Of a DNA stretch of 64,000 nucleotides, positions 23,212 through 34,400 are shown piece by piece. Every line of letters begins with the position of its first letter. Position 1 is the stretch's first letter. The notes under the pieces were generated by a model. It had not been told where the DNA came from. It made no database searches and saw only the letters and a program-made list of their open reading frames with translations. Origin of the DNA: Pelodera strongyloides (Eukaryota > Nematoda > Chromadorea > Rhabditida > Rhabditidae). The stretch is taken from the NCBI GenBank assembly GCA_036852015.1, contig JAANDG010000381.1, positions 62,001-126,000 on the forward strand. Reading direction: 5' to 3'. Made by a program: the position numbers and the translations under genes.

Positions 23212-23769
23212 CTTTAGTTATTTTGTTTTCTGATTTCTGGACATAAGTCATTTGTCATTTCTGTCTTATTTTATCCACGCCGTTACCCATTAACTAGTCA
23301 ATTGAAGCCATGCAATTAGTAATTAGTACAAATCGTACAATCGAACCAAACTAGTTTATTTGGTAATTGATTTATTTATTTATATATAGACGGTTTCCAG
23401 CTTTATCGATTTTTCTTTCTTTGCAGTTCCATGCTTGCTTTGCTCAAGGAAAAAAAACTTGTCATGTCGGTTATTTAAGACGTCGCATTTTCTATGGTTG
23501 CGCTATTGGTAGTTCGCATTTCTTTGGTATTTGCGTTTACTGTTTAACAGTTTGCCTCGAACCGTAATTATTAATATAATAATGATAATGGGAGATTATA
23601 AGACTCACAATCGCCCCGTATTTTTGTTCACCACGGTCCTACCTCTGTGGATAGGGAGACAGTACCCATGAATTGCCTGTTTAGTAAGTACTAAGTACCG
23701 ATTACCTTTTCTCTTACCCTATTCCAAATTGAGAAAAAAAAGAGCTTTAGAGGTGTGAGCAAGTTTTTT

Positions 23770-23942
23770 TTAAAGCGAAATGGTGGCCGGTTTTTGAAGC
23801 ACGTCGAGTATACCAGTCTTATGCAAACGAACATAAATTAGAATAAAAAAAATCGAGATAAATTCGAGTAACTTAGCGTAAATATGTAGGAATTTAGTTA
23901 TCCACGATGCGTTTCAAAAACGGGCCGGTATTTCGCTTCAAA
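23770..23942. mobile_element. TTAA fold-back element, family A
   Basis: TTAAAGCGAAATGGTGGCCGG to CGGGCCGGTATTTCGCTTCAA. The right TTAA has decayed to TCAA. Confidence 0.82.
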
Positions 23943-23979
23943 TTAGAGGTAAACCTTGGATTGAAGTTAGATTAGTTAG

Positions 23980-24333
23980 TGTTGTATATACAAAAGTATG
24001 GATACTGTATACAACAGATAGCGAACAGAGAGGTAGACGATGTATAATAAATTGTTTATTATACTGTAGATACGGGCGATAAGTATGGTAGACAACTCAG
24101 TAGTGTAGTCGAGAGAAAGTCCTAGAGTGATATCGGAGGTTGCTTATATAGTAGTGCCTACGTGATAATTGTCATAAGAGAATACAATTGCACATACCCT
24201 AGAGAGACAATATGTTGCACGTGAAACATTCGTGCTAATGATCAAACATCGAGAGCAGATGTTACAAAACACATGTGAAACATTATACTACAAACTATAA
24301 TATAAATTCTTAGGTATACTCTAATACCTAACA
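23980..24333. mobile_element. Solo LTR with 5-base target duplication
   Basis: A 354-base segment begins TGTTGTATATAC and ends ATACCTAACA, i.e. TG...CA, and is flanked on both sides by GTTAG (23975-23979 and 24334-24338). That is the footprint of an LTR retrotransposon after LTR-LTR recombination. No internal retrotransposon sequence lies nearby. No gene is seen in 24340-25800. Confidence 0.72.
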
Positions 24334-25806
24334 GTTAGATTGGGTTTATTTCTGTGAATGAATGAGTTATTGTTTATAGTGTCCCCTCGGCCCTCAGGTA
24401 ATATACCTCTTTTATGGTTGTAGTTTGAGGTTTTAGCTTCTTGCATAATGCAGATGATGCACAATTCAAACTGTCTATGCATATTTTGAATACCTTTCCC
24501 GCATAATGTGGAAATATAATGAAATTTTAGTCATAATAATTTGTGGCCTTTTTACTCGAGATTCACTGACCGATTTTATTGTTTTATTATTATTAACCTA
24601 ATCATTGCCTAGAGTTTTTTTATTGAGTTGTGTCTACGTCTACATGACTGCCTTACGGCCTTATGTGAGCTGTAATTAGCCCTTTTGGCTAATTGCCTCT
24701 ATTTTGGTATTCTAGGTAAACAGTTTCTAACTAGTCCATATTTTTTGTTTGTTGGGTTCTTAGTACTTAAACTGTATTGCTACTTATCTTTTTCTACTTA
24801 AGTCGAAACTTACTAATTTTATTAAGTTTGAGGTGATGTGATGAGAAGGGTTCTGTTAGAGTTGAAGGCTTGTCTGGATAAATCTATGTAGTGAACATTT
24901 TCTGACAGGTTCCTTCTTATCTACTGTAATTGCGGTTATAGATGTATTACTTTCTTACTCCCTCAAGCTCCGTGACTATTATGTTCTTGCCACTCTATGT
25001 ATAGTCCTTAGATGTTCTATTATTATATTGTATAAAATGTTTATTCGTATACATGACTGATAAAGTTTTTTTTGTATCTGTATTGCTGTTTTTTTGTTTT
25101 GTGGAGTTGGAACTGGGAGAGAGTTGTGAATTTACGAATACATGGGTCTAGATTTGCATTTAGAGAGTTTTTCTTTATGTGAAGATGTATTTTTGAGGAG
25201 GGGAAATGATTATTTACCTGAACATTATTTCATTAGGGGTGTTTGTGTTTATCACAAATGTAGAAGCGGACATAGTTCGTTTTATGATTAGAAATGGGAG
25301 ACGTCTGTCTATGGAGTTTTTATTACACAAACGACGTGAGAAACGTTTGAATAAATGCAGAACATGTGAATCGAATTAATGAAATCTGATTCGGAATTGT
25401 TATTATATGTATAGAGGTCATATAGTTTATGGTTTATTGGTTTGAGAAAAGAATTCGATTTTAGCCAAAAGAGCGGAATGTTTCACAACGCTTACTTATT
25501 GAGAGGGACCAAATAGGGCATACTAGTAGGGAGTTGCTTCGAGAAGATCAAAATGTCTTGTTTTGCAAACAAATTCTAATTCCTTGTTTGGAGGGTTGCC
25601 AACGGTTTTGGCAAAAAGTATCGATTAATTAGTTGGGAGGGGGCCAAAATATAAAGTGGGCGGAGCCCAACCGCTTTTCGAAATTTCTGGAATGGAATGG
25701 GCGGACCCTAGGCTAATTGGGTGCTTAAAAGGAGCTAATCGATAGTCCAACTCATTCTAGGGGCTTTCTTCCAGTTTGCACCTACGTTAGTTTTGCGTCA
25801 GTTACT

Positions 25807-26784
25807 TTGAGAATTGGAGTAAGCCCTCCCACCCACCCATCGGGACTACATTTATTGAATAGTTTACATACAGGTGTGCCGGTACGTCTCGAGAATGGTT
25901 GCCAGCAATTGATCGAGCAGGGAGGATCGAGTTGCGCCAGTGTTCTGGCGGAAGTTGTGTCAACCGCTCGGGCGTCTGGGACCTCGAAGGCCTATCAGAG
26001 ATTGGTGACAGAATATGAAAAATGGGCAGAGACGTTGAAGTTTGATCCCAAGCAGGCCCAGGTGCGCAGTTTGTACTATTGCGACTTGTGGAAAAACCAG
26101 GAGTTTAAAAAGCTTTTCTCTGTTAAGCCGGCGTTGGATTTTCATTTTGGAGTTTTGCTTGGAGATCAAAAAGAGGTTGCGGATATGATTATGGAGTCAG
26201 CTAGAAGATGCGCGCCACCTACAGTGCATAGAGAGAAGGTTAACGTAAACAGCGTGCTCAAGGTTTTCGCGGCAGCGGATGAGGAAAAGTCCCCCTGGCA
26301 GCTATTACGATTGCGCTTTTGGGTTTTTCGGGTTGTTGCGGATTTCCGAGATTAGTGAATTGCGGTGGAGCGACGTGGAGGTTACGGAAAACTTTGTGCT
26401 CATTACTCTGGCAAAAAGTAAGACGGACCAGCGTGGACATGGTCAAAGAGTTAAAATCTTCTTTGACACTACGGGATCAGTGCTAAAGTCAGTGTTTCAG
26501 AAGTACTTGAACTCGGTTGTGGCTTTGCCGGAGCATGCGCTATTGGGAGACAGGAAAGGCAAAAGACTGACGGCGAACTCATGGAGGTCAATCGTTAAGA
26601 GGATTGGGCAACGAGTATGGAATCACGCAGGGACCCCACGCACGGGCTGAGAGGTGGAGGTGCCACGTACGCGATCGCTTCCGGCCTCCCGGAGGCAGCC
26701 GTTACGCGGTTGGGACGGTGGAGATCCGAAATGAGCATGAGGCCATATGTCGATGCAGCTAAGTTGCCTGGTTTAGTGGTCTAA
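25807..26784 (+). pseudogene. Decayed tyrosine recombinase (DIRS/PAT- or Crypton-like)
   Basis: Frame 1 runs from 25807 to about 26300; frame 2 continues to 26650; a third stretch runs to the stop at 26782-26784. In order they show a helical N-terminal region (about 150 residues), GLLRISEISELRWSDV (first catalytic Arg), a KSKTDQRG beta-hairpin, HGLRGGGATYA (His-x-x-Arg), LGRWRS and a terminal Tyr in RPYVDAA. This R-H-R-Y set is that of tyrosine recombinases. Two frame shifts separate the parts, so no intact enzyme is encoded. Nematode PAT/DIRS-like retroelements and Cryptons both use such enzymes; no linked reverse transcriptase was found, so the class is open. Confidence 0.82.
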
Positions 26785-26826
26785 ATGTTATCCTCCACTT
26801 ATTATTATCAGTATATTCAATTGCGC

Positions 26827-27076
26827 GTGGTCAAGTGGCAAGGCCCTTGCTCACGCTACCGGTCACTGGTTCGATCCCGGACCGGAACCCCCTCACCCTA
26901 TCAAAGGTGTAAAAGTTGGTAGCTGGGTAAAACCAGCGGAGATAAATCGACTTCCCGAGCAGATTGGCCACCGGGAAGTTTAAATGGCCAGTATGTCCAG
27001 CCTCTGAGCGGGACCCCGGTGCACCGTTTCCGCGGATTCGGTTGATATAACCCGGTTCACTTTATCACGTTTACTT
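26827..27076 (+). mobile_element. tRNA-derived SINE flanked by a 15-base target duplication
   Basis: The head contains GTGGTCAAGTGG (A box) and GGTTCGATCCC (B box), the internal promoter of tRNA genes. The body (GTTGGTAGCTGGGT, GAGCAGATTGG) and tail (GGATTCGGTTGATATAA) follow. TATATTCAATTGCGC is present at 26812-26826 and again at 27077-27091, a perfect target-site duplication that marks retroposition. Related copies are at 62651-62862 and, tail only, at 55709-55760. There is no anticodon stem of a working tRNA. It presumably relies on a LINE partner for movement. Confidence 0.85.
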
Positions 27077-27410
27077 TATATTCAATTGCGCCTATGTATT
27101 TTATTTTGCTTATCAGTAATCGTTGCATGCTTATCTCCCACATTTATTCTACGGTTTTATATTTCTAATCTCGTCGCCGTTATACTACTCATTCATTATT
27201 TGTCTATGGTTTTTGTTGTTAATCTCAGTGGCTGGCTTAACCGGCAGGCATGTTTATTCGCCATTGTTTATTGATACTCTTGTTGACCGCTGTTGTTGGG
27301 TGCAAACCTGGAATAAAGCCTTGATCAGATCAGTGCATTTGTTTTGTTTGCAAAACATCAGTTTTCATGAAGTGAGGAACGAGCGAAATGAAAATCCAGA
27401 TGAATGCTAC

Positions 27411-27500
27411 CGGCCGGTTGCCGAGCGAAACACCGGCCTTTTGAAACGCATCGTGGACATCTTAATACTTGTGTATTTATGCAAATTTGCTTGAATTTAG
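27411..27500. mobile_element. Family A fold-back element, fragment
   Basis: CCGGCCGGTTGCCGAGCGAAACACCGGCC then TTTTGAAACGCATCGTGGAC, as in family A right halves, but partly rearranged. No closing end was found. Confidence 0.5.
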
Positions 27501-28268
27501 ATGTGAAACAGACGGTGGGTTATCACTTGCCACAGGAGCGCCAAGAGTGCGCGAACATAGGCAACGGGAATACTTTTGCGCTCTCTTGGCATGAACATCC
27601 GGGTCATACGTTGGGCGCTAAATTGGCCCACGAGATCGGCGAAAGTTTGGCGCTCTTTTTTTTCAGTATCCCCGGCCCCTCGCCATTTATCGCCGGTGGA
27701 CATTTTGCGCGCGATTCCAGTCCCCGTCGACGAGTTACTGAAGAAGAACCCAAGCGTTTTTTTGTAGCAGTCGTGCCGCAGTTGGATGCCCACACGTTAT
27801 GGAATAACATTCAGAAATACTATTTCTGTAAATATGAATACTTGAAGGGTTTCTATGTATATAAAACTTCCTACGACCGCTCGCACAACCCTTTCCAGCA
27901 AGAAAATTTCCAAATAATTTATTCTTTGCTTTGAAAGTCCTCCGATATTTCGTAATGCTGTTCTGGAAGATTCTTTGTATGGAAATGATGTGTTATAGCG
28001 AGAGACGGAAACAGTCTAGAGATAGTGTTGGAGACGTGAAAGTTCAGTCGACAGAGATACGAGAGACTGTGAATATATGGAGGTTTATGGTGCTCGAAGC
28101 TAGAGAAGCGCTGAAGCATAATATAGACGCGAGGATGTGAAAGAAAGCTTATTGTGCGCGCCGTTTTCTAATTAAAAAGAAGGAGATCATGATTATAGAT
28201 CATCGAGGATGAGAATCAGAGACGTTAGAGATCATTGACGCTGAGAGTTAGAGAAGAAGGAGAAGACG

Positions 28269-28743
28269 TTACAGAGACAGAGTATTCATGCTTAGGAGAC
28301 ACAGAGAGTGAGAGAAACAGAAGAATCCCTTATTCAAGCTTAGGAGACGCAGAGAGCGTCTAGACATGGGTAGTACACGTGAACCGAGTATAACTTGGTG
28401 TAGGCGGTGTTCGTGGTCTTTGCAGAAAGCTTTGGTCAGCGTTTCGTGTTTTGCTGACTGGTATCTCCGCTTTCTATTCGTCGCTTTCTGCGGCGTTGAA
28501 ACCCCGGAGCGCACGAATCTGCGATCGCTCTTTGCGCGCTATGTTGGCGCAAATATTGCACGCATTTGGCGGACTTTTGACCCTTAACCCAGGCAAAGGA
28601 TTCATGAGGGAAACACGCATAGCGTTCATGAATAGTTTTCCAGGGGATACATCTATTCCAAAGTCGTCTTTTATTTTGTTGACAAAATTGGCTTGAAATA
28701 ACTGGGGGCTTGCTTGGGCTAACAGATCGGCTGTATATAACAT
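28269..28743 (-). other. Coding-like relic, unidentified
   Basis: Two overlapping minus-strand frames stay open with balanced composition: 28743-28474 (contains FVNKIKDDFGIDVSPGKLFM) and 28514-28269 (contains VSTPQKATNRKRRYQSAKHE). A frame change joins them near 28490. No family was recognised and no splice signals were found. It may be the remains of a transposon gene. The rest of 27500-30259 shows GC-rich islets but no supported gene. Confidence 0.3.
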
Positions 28744-30259
28744 TTCTATTGCCTTGAAATTAGTTCACAATTGTTTAGTTTCTAATTATGAGATCATTAT
28801 AATCATTATTAACGGCTTGCATTATTACCTTACGCTTCCGAACTAAAATCTGCGCATTCGTAAACATACCTAATCAGCATTGACCAGTACAGGTACACTC
28901 TCTAGCGCAGCCTCGCTATCTTTACCTTCAATTGCTATTCATTTTCTCTACTAATAAAAGCTACAAATGTTGAACTCTCTAATTTTATTTTTATCAATCT
29001 ACACTCTTTGCCCCCTCTCTCTTCCGTTTATCTGTTAATCTAGTTTCTTTAGCTTCTCTGGCCGACTGCGCATCTCTTATCATCAGTCTCTAATACACGT
29101 GTTTTCTGCGTGCGTTCCCCCACGTTAGTTTTCTTCAAAGAGCGGCTGCAAAAATGAGAATTCGTTCAAATAGTTTCTCCTACGCTATTCGGAGCATTCA
29201 ATAGAATTTCTCTCAAAAACGTTTGACCCAATCGTTTGCATCCACATGAGTTGACATGGTTTATTGTAGGAACGCTGCGTCTCGCAAGCATGACGATCTG
29301 TGTGCCGCTAAGGTAAGGCGCTCCGCCCGCGCACCATTCGCACTAATTTGACTTCCTGTTTTGGGCCATGCATCATAAATGAGGCGTGACGATCGCTGCA
29401 GATTATTTTGTTCATTTGAAGACAATTTGGTATTCCGAGTCTAATAGCAAGTTCCTACGATTTCGAAATAGCGGCTATCAATAGCTTGCAAAGAAAGAGC
29501 GCGTGCAGATAGTGCATATAGATAACCGTTGACATTATCGCGGTTCTTTATAAAACATTCTTCTTCGAAGGTATGTCCCGCCATAGAGATAATACAATCT
29601 TTACGTCATTTGAACGAAGTTTGTTTCCGTTGTTTTATGTTTGATGACCAACCTTTGTATATGAACTACTAGCGAGAACTATAATCAGATAATCTTTTTT
29701 TAAAATTATATCTCTCCATTTTTTAAAAGATATTTGTTACACAGAATGTAGCTATTTTTGGAAGACCTTTGATTCTTTATAGTGCACATCGTACTCGGTG
29801 TGTAAACTTGGTTGTCTACTTTTTTCAGAGAGTAAAAAAACTTAACGCGCGTACTATACTATGCATCTACTGAACTCATCGGACATTTCTGGGGCGGGCT
29901 GCTCAGGTATTATCTTTTGTCAACATTTGAAAGAGAATAGGCACACGTAGACAAACAACTAATAATAGGTGCTTAAAATTCAATAAATCCACAGAGCTCT
30001 TGTATGTAGTTTGATATTAGAACAAGGAGCTTATTTGAGCGTTTTCCTTATTTTTTCATTTCGTACCCAGCTGTTGTTAACATACGCCGGTAAAAGATTT
30101 ATTTTTGGTTCCTTTCCGTCAAGTACTCGAAACTTTTCTGGAGAAATCTGGCCAAAACCAAGGTGTGTTGAACATATTTGGATATTTAACTACTAATAAT
30201 CGACTATTCGCATTCTAGGAACCTTTCTAGCTGACGAATATCTCAACTTTTCGCCACGG

Positions 30260-31379
30260 ATGGTGCGCCGCAACAATTTTGGCCATCGTGTTATACTCAA
30301 TAATGGTGTGCGAATGCCGCTTCTTGGTCTTGGTAGGTACCAGAATTTTTAAGTCATTGTCAGACATTTTTATTTTGTTTTCTTATATCACTTTACTTTC
30401 CAAGACATCTGGATCATTCGTTACCTTTTTCGTTGTTTCAAACATTGAGGGCTAATGAGTACGTTTCTGAGTTCAGTGGATAAAAAATTATGATGCTGTT
30501 CATAACTTGTTAAATCATAATCATTTAAATTACTAGCCAACGTAAAATACATGTTGTGAATTCTTTGTTTACTTACGAGATGGCCTGTTTTCGAAAATTC
30601 TAAGCGTCAAACATCAAGATGTGTCTGTTTGCCTCTTAAAGGAAGGCAGTCACTTCAAAATCATCTTTTTTATTCGATTTTTATTAGATGCAAGCAGATT
30701 TATAAAACAATATGCAGCCCATAAAAATCCACATAAAATGGAACTCAGGGAGAGAAATCAATGAGAATGAGTTTTGATAAATGACCGACGCCGGTGCATA
30801 TATGCAATTGCCAGGGGTACTTGGAGAGTGAACAGCCTGCAGTGTTACACCTGGCGCGTGGTTTATCACTGCAGGGTATTTATTATGAAACTCTATACGG
30901 GCAATTATAAACTACGGTATATAAGTAAAAGTCATAAACAGGGATTTCTCTCCCTGAGTTCGTTTTGCAGTACTTTGGTGCTGGAATCGTCGTTTTCTTC
31001 ACATACTTGAACAATTAATGAAAAGCGAATAAAAAATACGAATTTGTAGTGACTGCGATCCTTTAACTTTGAAAAAATGAGACCCACCCAGATGAGTAAA
31101 TTGTTTACGTATTTACTTTCCCACGAAAAGCTAAATTTTAAGCAAAGAAAATTGCCAACTTCTTATTTTCCCTCTCTCTCTGTCTCTCTTGCTCTCTCTC
31201 TCTCTTTCTCTCTCCCTGTTTTGTGCGTCCGTCACTGTTCATCTGAGTCCTTTGAACCTCCAGTAAAAACAATGCTCAGAAAAAGCGATCAGCTGTCACA
31301 TGTGCAAAGAAACAGTGCAAAGGTCAGCTGCGATAAATCTGCTGGAAAATTTTCCTGCAAAAAGTGTTCAAAGAGAGAG

Positions 31380-31420
<41 letters not shown>

Positions 31421-34400
31421 GAGAGAGAGGAGAGAGGAGGGAGAGAGAGGCAGTGAGGCATTAGGAGATATAACCATCCCAATTTTAAGCCAACTTTAAA
31501 GCGAACTGCCAGCTCCTTTGGAAAATTTGCATATGATAAGCAAATCCTATGTATCCTATGCTAATTTTGCGCGATCGTCCACGGCTATCGCGCAAAATTA
31601 GCATAGGATACATAGGATTTGCTTATCATATGCAAATTTTCCAAAGGAGCTGGCGGTTCGCTTTAATGTCGCGCAAAGCAGCGGCTGCGCTCAGCTGAGC
31701 TGAGCTTAGCTGAGCCGAGCTGAGCCGAGTGTGAACTGTGCTGAGCTGAGTGTGAACTGTGAACTGTGCTCACTGAGCGGCATGGGGTGGGTTCGAGTCG
31801 CTCAAAGGATGAATGTTGTACTCGCTTTCCTTATTTATGTGCAAGTATTTTAGGCACGACTCACTCGGGCGGATACTACCACGATTCGGTACTTTACGCG
31901 CTACATAAATGTGGATATCGATTGATTGATACAGCCAAGAGGTACGGCGTGGAGCGAGAGCTTGGAATAGCAATTCAGGTCAGAATATAAGGAAACTGTA
32001 AAACTGTGTTCCCTATTTGTCACAACGCGAAAAAAGACAGCTGCGTCTATATTGCGTCGCGCACGTCGTCCAGTCTTCGCCAGACTCTCACTTCACGAGT
32101 GACACCCTTTCACGAGGTCATGGCGAATGTAGGGCGACATCGCCGCGCACCCTTTTATCTGGTTCCTAATAAAGTTTTACTGTTTCATATAGTCGTCGTG
32201 TAGCTCTTTTGCTTCCCAATTAGAGCAGAATACTGTCCGGTGCTTATTATCACAAGCCTGTAGTGACACACACACAAAGCTCGGTTGATGTGTATTTGCT
32301 GAAAAGTCTACCGATTTGAAGCCTCTATCATTTAGGAGTCAGATATTGCCCGTGATGAACTCTTTATCTCCACTAAATTATGGCCTTCAGACTATGGATC
32401 AGCGGTACGCGACGCTTGTCAAAAAAGTTGCGAACGACTGCAAACGGACTATTTAGGTATGATTTTTTTTATCAGATCTTATCTACAAGATGAGTTATAA
32501 GAAGCTGTTACCGATCAGTGCCGCGCACTAAAAACATGCGAGATTTCAGTTGCGTTTAGATCAGTTGCGCAGTTCACGTGCGCGAGAGTTGCGCCGCATG
32601 GTGTCAATTTTGCTTTCATATAGACTAAATCTATAACAACTATGAATTCAGATCTCTACATGACACACTTCCCAGTCGTTCCCGATTGGTTTTTAAATCC
32701 ACAAGAAACATTGCGGGAAACGTGGCGACAAATGGAGCTACTTTATGATTCGGGTAATTACCACTGCAAAAATCATGACATTTCATTGTAATCATTGTAT
32801 TCATTCAAAAAGTACGTTCGTGCTAAAAGCCAGTGGTACCCCTACATTACAGTACCTTAGGCTATTTTATACATAATTGAAGCGAAATAAAGCTAAACGG
32901 TGGAACTTATATAGTCAAGCTGCTGCTGAATTTCAAGCGTAAATATGTGTCTAGAAAAATTCGGTTTACAATTTCAGACCTCTTCATCTCAATATAGCAG
33001 TCATCGGCACCAACAGGGTTAACATATCAGCATTTACAGAAGTCGTCCGATCCATTGGGGTTTCCAACTACGGTATCGACGACTTGGAGGACCTCTTGGA
33101 ATACTGTAGTGTTGTTCCCCACGTGAATCAATGCGAATTCCACCCAACATATAATCCGAGAGAGCTCAGGGAATTTTGCGACGAGAAGAGAATCATGTTC
33201 AGTGTAGGTGACATATATGAGAGCCAGAATTGTGCCAGAGCTGCGCGGGGACTACAAAGCCTCGTCATGGGTGTGGTACACACCGTGAAGTGCATTATCA
33301 AGTAGTATGAGAATGTAGAATATGTTGCCTAATCGTCACGAGAGCCAAAATGACGCAAAAGCTGCGCGGGCGCGGCGAACTTCTGGCGACAGTGGCAAGT
33401 CTGGTGACTGTTGAAGGCCAATTGTTCACCGCGCCGCATACAGGCAAACATAATTTTCCCAATCATTGTATTTCCACAAACACTTAGTAAAGCAATGCTT
33501 CGGAAGTTATCACAGCACAGAAGTTTACATTCCCAGACCAACACAGACGCCAGACCACGCTGTTCATGTTCCGTGTCTTTTTGGTGAATTCCATCTATGA
33601 GTAATCCTCCCACCAAACGCAAACCGATTCATAATTACTCATCAATAGACAATAGTTTCAATACGCACAGGAGAATAACACCGGTGATCCAAACGATCAA
33701 TACTTCCCCAAATGTTCCCCAAAATGTTTCCCAAAAGCAAGATTTCCATCCCGGCTTAACCACATCAAATTAGAGAACACAAATTGGTATCCCGCACAAA
33801 TGCATATGCATAAGCTCTTCCAAATTTCCAAATACGGACTCGGAACAACTCCACAGTGATAAGTACGGAAAATAAGAACTCCACACGGGCACAGGCTTCA
33901 ACAACAAAACCTCTAATTTTCAGAAATCCTGTCCCCGCCCCCTACCCCCACAAAAATTTTATTTCCTTGTCAGAGGAGGGTGCGTACAACTAAAAGCTTG
34001 CAAAATCAACACAACAATAACAACAAGTGCAATTTGAGGTCGAACCATTGCAAGCTTCAACTTGTCCCCACACGGCGAAATCTAAAGTAGAAGAAATGAG
34101 TAAAACGGAGGAGTGACTTTTAATGTGATAACGATATATTCTTTAACCAGACGGCTACCGCCGCCTGAGACAACTTTCAAATACTTCATTTCGTTTAAAA
34201 AGTTGAAAATGCGGGAACAGCTTCAACTGAAAGTAACAACTGAACCATCAAAATTAAAAGTCCAAATTTAGACCAACTCCTAGGGCTATTAGAATTCAAA
34301 ACGTCTCCGGAGGCTATTAAAAATTCAAAACGTCTCCTTAGGCTACTACAATTTAACACATCTCCGGAAGCCATGGAAAATTCAAAACCTCTCTGTGGGC

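Noticed and set aside
33056..33080. Similarity of the reductase exon start to the family H terminus (GGGGTTTCCAA)
   Set aside because: Encodes the conserved AKR motif GVSNYG in frame; the match is coincidental and has no partner inverted end.
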